7,726 nucleotides of DNA from Eubacteriales bacterium (GTDB taxonomy: Bacteria > Bacillota > Clostridia > Peptostreptococcales > Anaerovoracaceae), in the NCBI GenBank assembly GCA_028691625.1, contig JAQUYZ010000064.1:1-7726 (forward strand). Reading direction: 5' to 3'. The position numbers and the translations under genes are program-made. The first letter of the stretch is position 1, and every line of letters begins with the position of its first letter. The notes under the pieces were generated by a model, which worked only from the letters and a program-made list of their open reading frames with translations, had not been told where the DNA came from and did no database searches. Of the stretch, positions 6,663 to 7,726 are shown piece by piece.

Positions 6663-7726
6663 TTATTCTATCCCGGTGGTTTTGACATACTCTGCCCCCA
6701 GCAAATCTCTGATATCTGTCAGGGCCTGTTCCGCTCTGGACAAATGTCCGGATTCGATAATTGAGGGATTCTGCGGCAGGGTATCATCCAGCGGAACGAT
6801 GGTGTAAATGTCTTTTCCGCCCTTCTTATATTTGTCCACCCAGACGGGAACGACGTTCATTGCGACGGAAAGCATCTCCCCGGTGCTTTTCATGTATTCA
6901 AGCTCAACCTGCGCGATGATCCCCTGCTCTGTATACCTGTTGTCAAGGGTTTCCGTTCGCTGGTTGGATATAAAATTACCCATTGAGTAAAAAACGGGAA
7001 CGGTTCTGCCAGTTGTTTCATTCGTAAGCATTTCCATCCCCTGGATCACATGAGGATGAGATGCAAAGATCACATCCGCGCCGTAAGCGGCAGCTTCCCT
7101 GGCCATGTACTGCTGATATTCATTTGGGGAGCGCTGATATTCCTCACCCCAATGGAAATAGCAGACTACAATTTCCGCACCGTCGGCTCTGGCATTCTGA
7201 ATGCTCTGCCGTATCTTCAGCAGATCCTCGTCCAGTGTATTGTAATTGAACGTATTCAACAGAGACCAGGCTTCTGTGGAAACCTCGTTTCCATTGATGG
7301 TAGGGGAAGTGTCGATCTTTGGAGTCTCATAAAGGTATGCGACAATCCCTATTCTTACATTTTTAACCTCAAGAATGTTATACTCTTCTTCATTCTCAAG
7401 CCGGGTGCCCGCCGTCTCAAGGCCCGCCCCCCTTGCAATTTCAAGGGTCCTTTTCATACCGGAAAGACCCATATCCATGATATGATTATTGGCTGTCAAA
7501 GCTACATCAACGCCGGCTTTTTTCAATGCGTCTGCCAAGCTTTCCGGCGCGTTGAATACGGGATAGCCCGTATAATTTCCCCCGGCAAAGGTGGTCTCAA
7601 GATTGCATAAAGCGAGGTCTGCTCTTTCAAGATATTTTTTTACGTATTCGAAATTATTGTCAAAATTATAGGTTTCGGTTTCACTGTCGTATTGTGCGGG
7701 GATCTGCGGCTTATGGACCATCACAT
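6663..7726 (-). CDS. CapA/PGA_cap-family metallophosphatase, N-terminus beyond window
   Basis: Member of the poly-gamma-glutamate/capsule synthesis CapA family, a calcineurin-like metallophosphoesterase fold usually anchored outside the membrane. The visible part begins at the first metal motif: the codon cut by the window end is xAT, then V-M-V-H-K-P, which fits the family's G-D-V-M-x-H. Further motifs are CNLETTF (40-46), LTANNHIMDMG (76-86), CYFHWGEEYQ, FASHPHVIQGMEM and VFYSMGNFISN, giving the expected Asp, Asn and His ligands. The GTG at 7724 is an internal Val codon, not the start. A signal peptide or membrane anchor would lie upstream and cannot be seen. No cap or pgs partner genes are visible, so a role in poly-glutamate synthesis is not established; many clostridia carry stand-alone copies. 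Confidence 0.93.
   Translation of the reverse strand, partial: VMVHKPQIPAQYDSETETYNFDNNFEYVKKYLERADLALCNLETTFAGGNYTGYPVFNAPESLADALKKAGVDVALTANNHIMDMGLSGMKRTLEIARGAGLETAGTRLENEEEYNILEVKNVRIGIVAYLYETPKIDTSPTINGNEVSTEAWSLLNTFNYNTLDEDLLKIRQSIQNARADGAEIVVCYFHWGEEYQRSPNEYQQYMAREAAAYGADVIFASHPHVIQGMEMLTNETTGRTVPVFYSMGNFISNQRTETLDNRYTEQGIIAQVELEYMKSTGEMLSVAMNVVPVWVDKYKKGGKDIYTIVPLDDTLPQNPSIIESGHLSRAEQALTDIRDLLGAEYVKTTGIE

Noticed and set aside
7722..7724. GTG at 7722-7724 as the start of the CapA-like gene
   Set aside because: It is the Val of the family motif G-D-V-M-x-H, which lies after an N-terminal region; the partial codon at the window edge (xAT) fits the preceding Asp, so the gene continues outside.

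Overview
The window looks like the chromosome of a low-to-moderate GC Bacillota, most likely a clostridial anaerobe. The evidence is the tsaE-tsaB-rimI-tsaD-ABC-F gene cluster also known from Bacillus and Clostridia, a RibU-type ECF transporter behind an FMN riboswitch, AGGAGG-type ribosome binding sites and a near-consensus sigma-A promoter. The genus is not determined. Every credible gene is on the minus strand, so transcription runs from high to low coordinates. I saw no mobile elements, tRNAs, rRNAs or CRISPR arrays.

Upstream block (7726 to 5156): a CapA/PGA_cap-family metallophosphatase, cut at its N-terminus by the window edge, is followed 19 nt later by an M20-family dipeptidase of the PepV type. 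No convincing terminator follows the dipeptidase.

Regulatory block (5155 to 4770, about 386 nt without a gene): a strong promoter (TTGACA, 17 nt, TATACT), a complete FMN riboswitch aptamer, an intrinsic terminator with a perfect 8-bp stem and seven U, a second hairpin, and the ribU ribosome binding site. The 5' strand of aptamer helix P1 can form eight pairs with the 5' arm of the terminator. This supplies an explicit antiterminator and predicts an OFF switch when FMN binds.

Operon block (4769 to 1): ribU (riboflavin uptake S component), tsaE, tsaB, rimI, a small Cys/His-containing unknown protein, tsaD, and an ABC-F ATPase that runs off the left edge. Junctions are tight: TAATG for tsaB/rimI, and ATGA for tsaE/tsaB and tsaD/ABC-F. 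TsaE, TsaB and TsaD are the threonylcarbamoyl-transfer part of the tRNA t6A pathway; the threonylcarbamoyl-AMP synthase TsaC/Sua5 is not here. RimI is a ribosomal-protein-type N-acetyltransferase, and the ABC-F protein probably acts at the ribosome, so this is a translation-quality cluster.

The two most interesting points are that no terminator is visible between ribU and tsaE, so flavin status may feed into t6A and ribosome functions, and that a 69-aa unknown gene with its own strong ribosome binding site sits between rimI and tsaD. The individual enzymes are ordinary members of known families; I do not see a clearly new multi-gene system.
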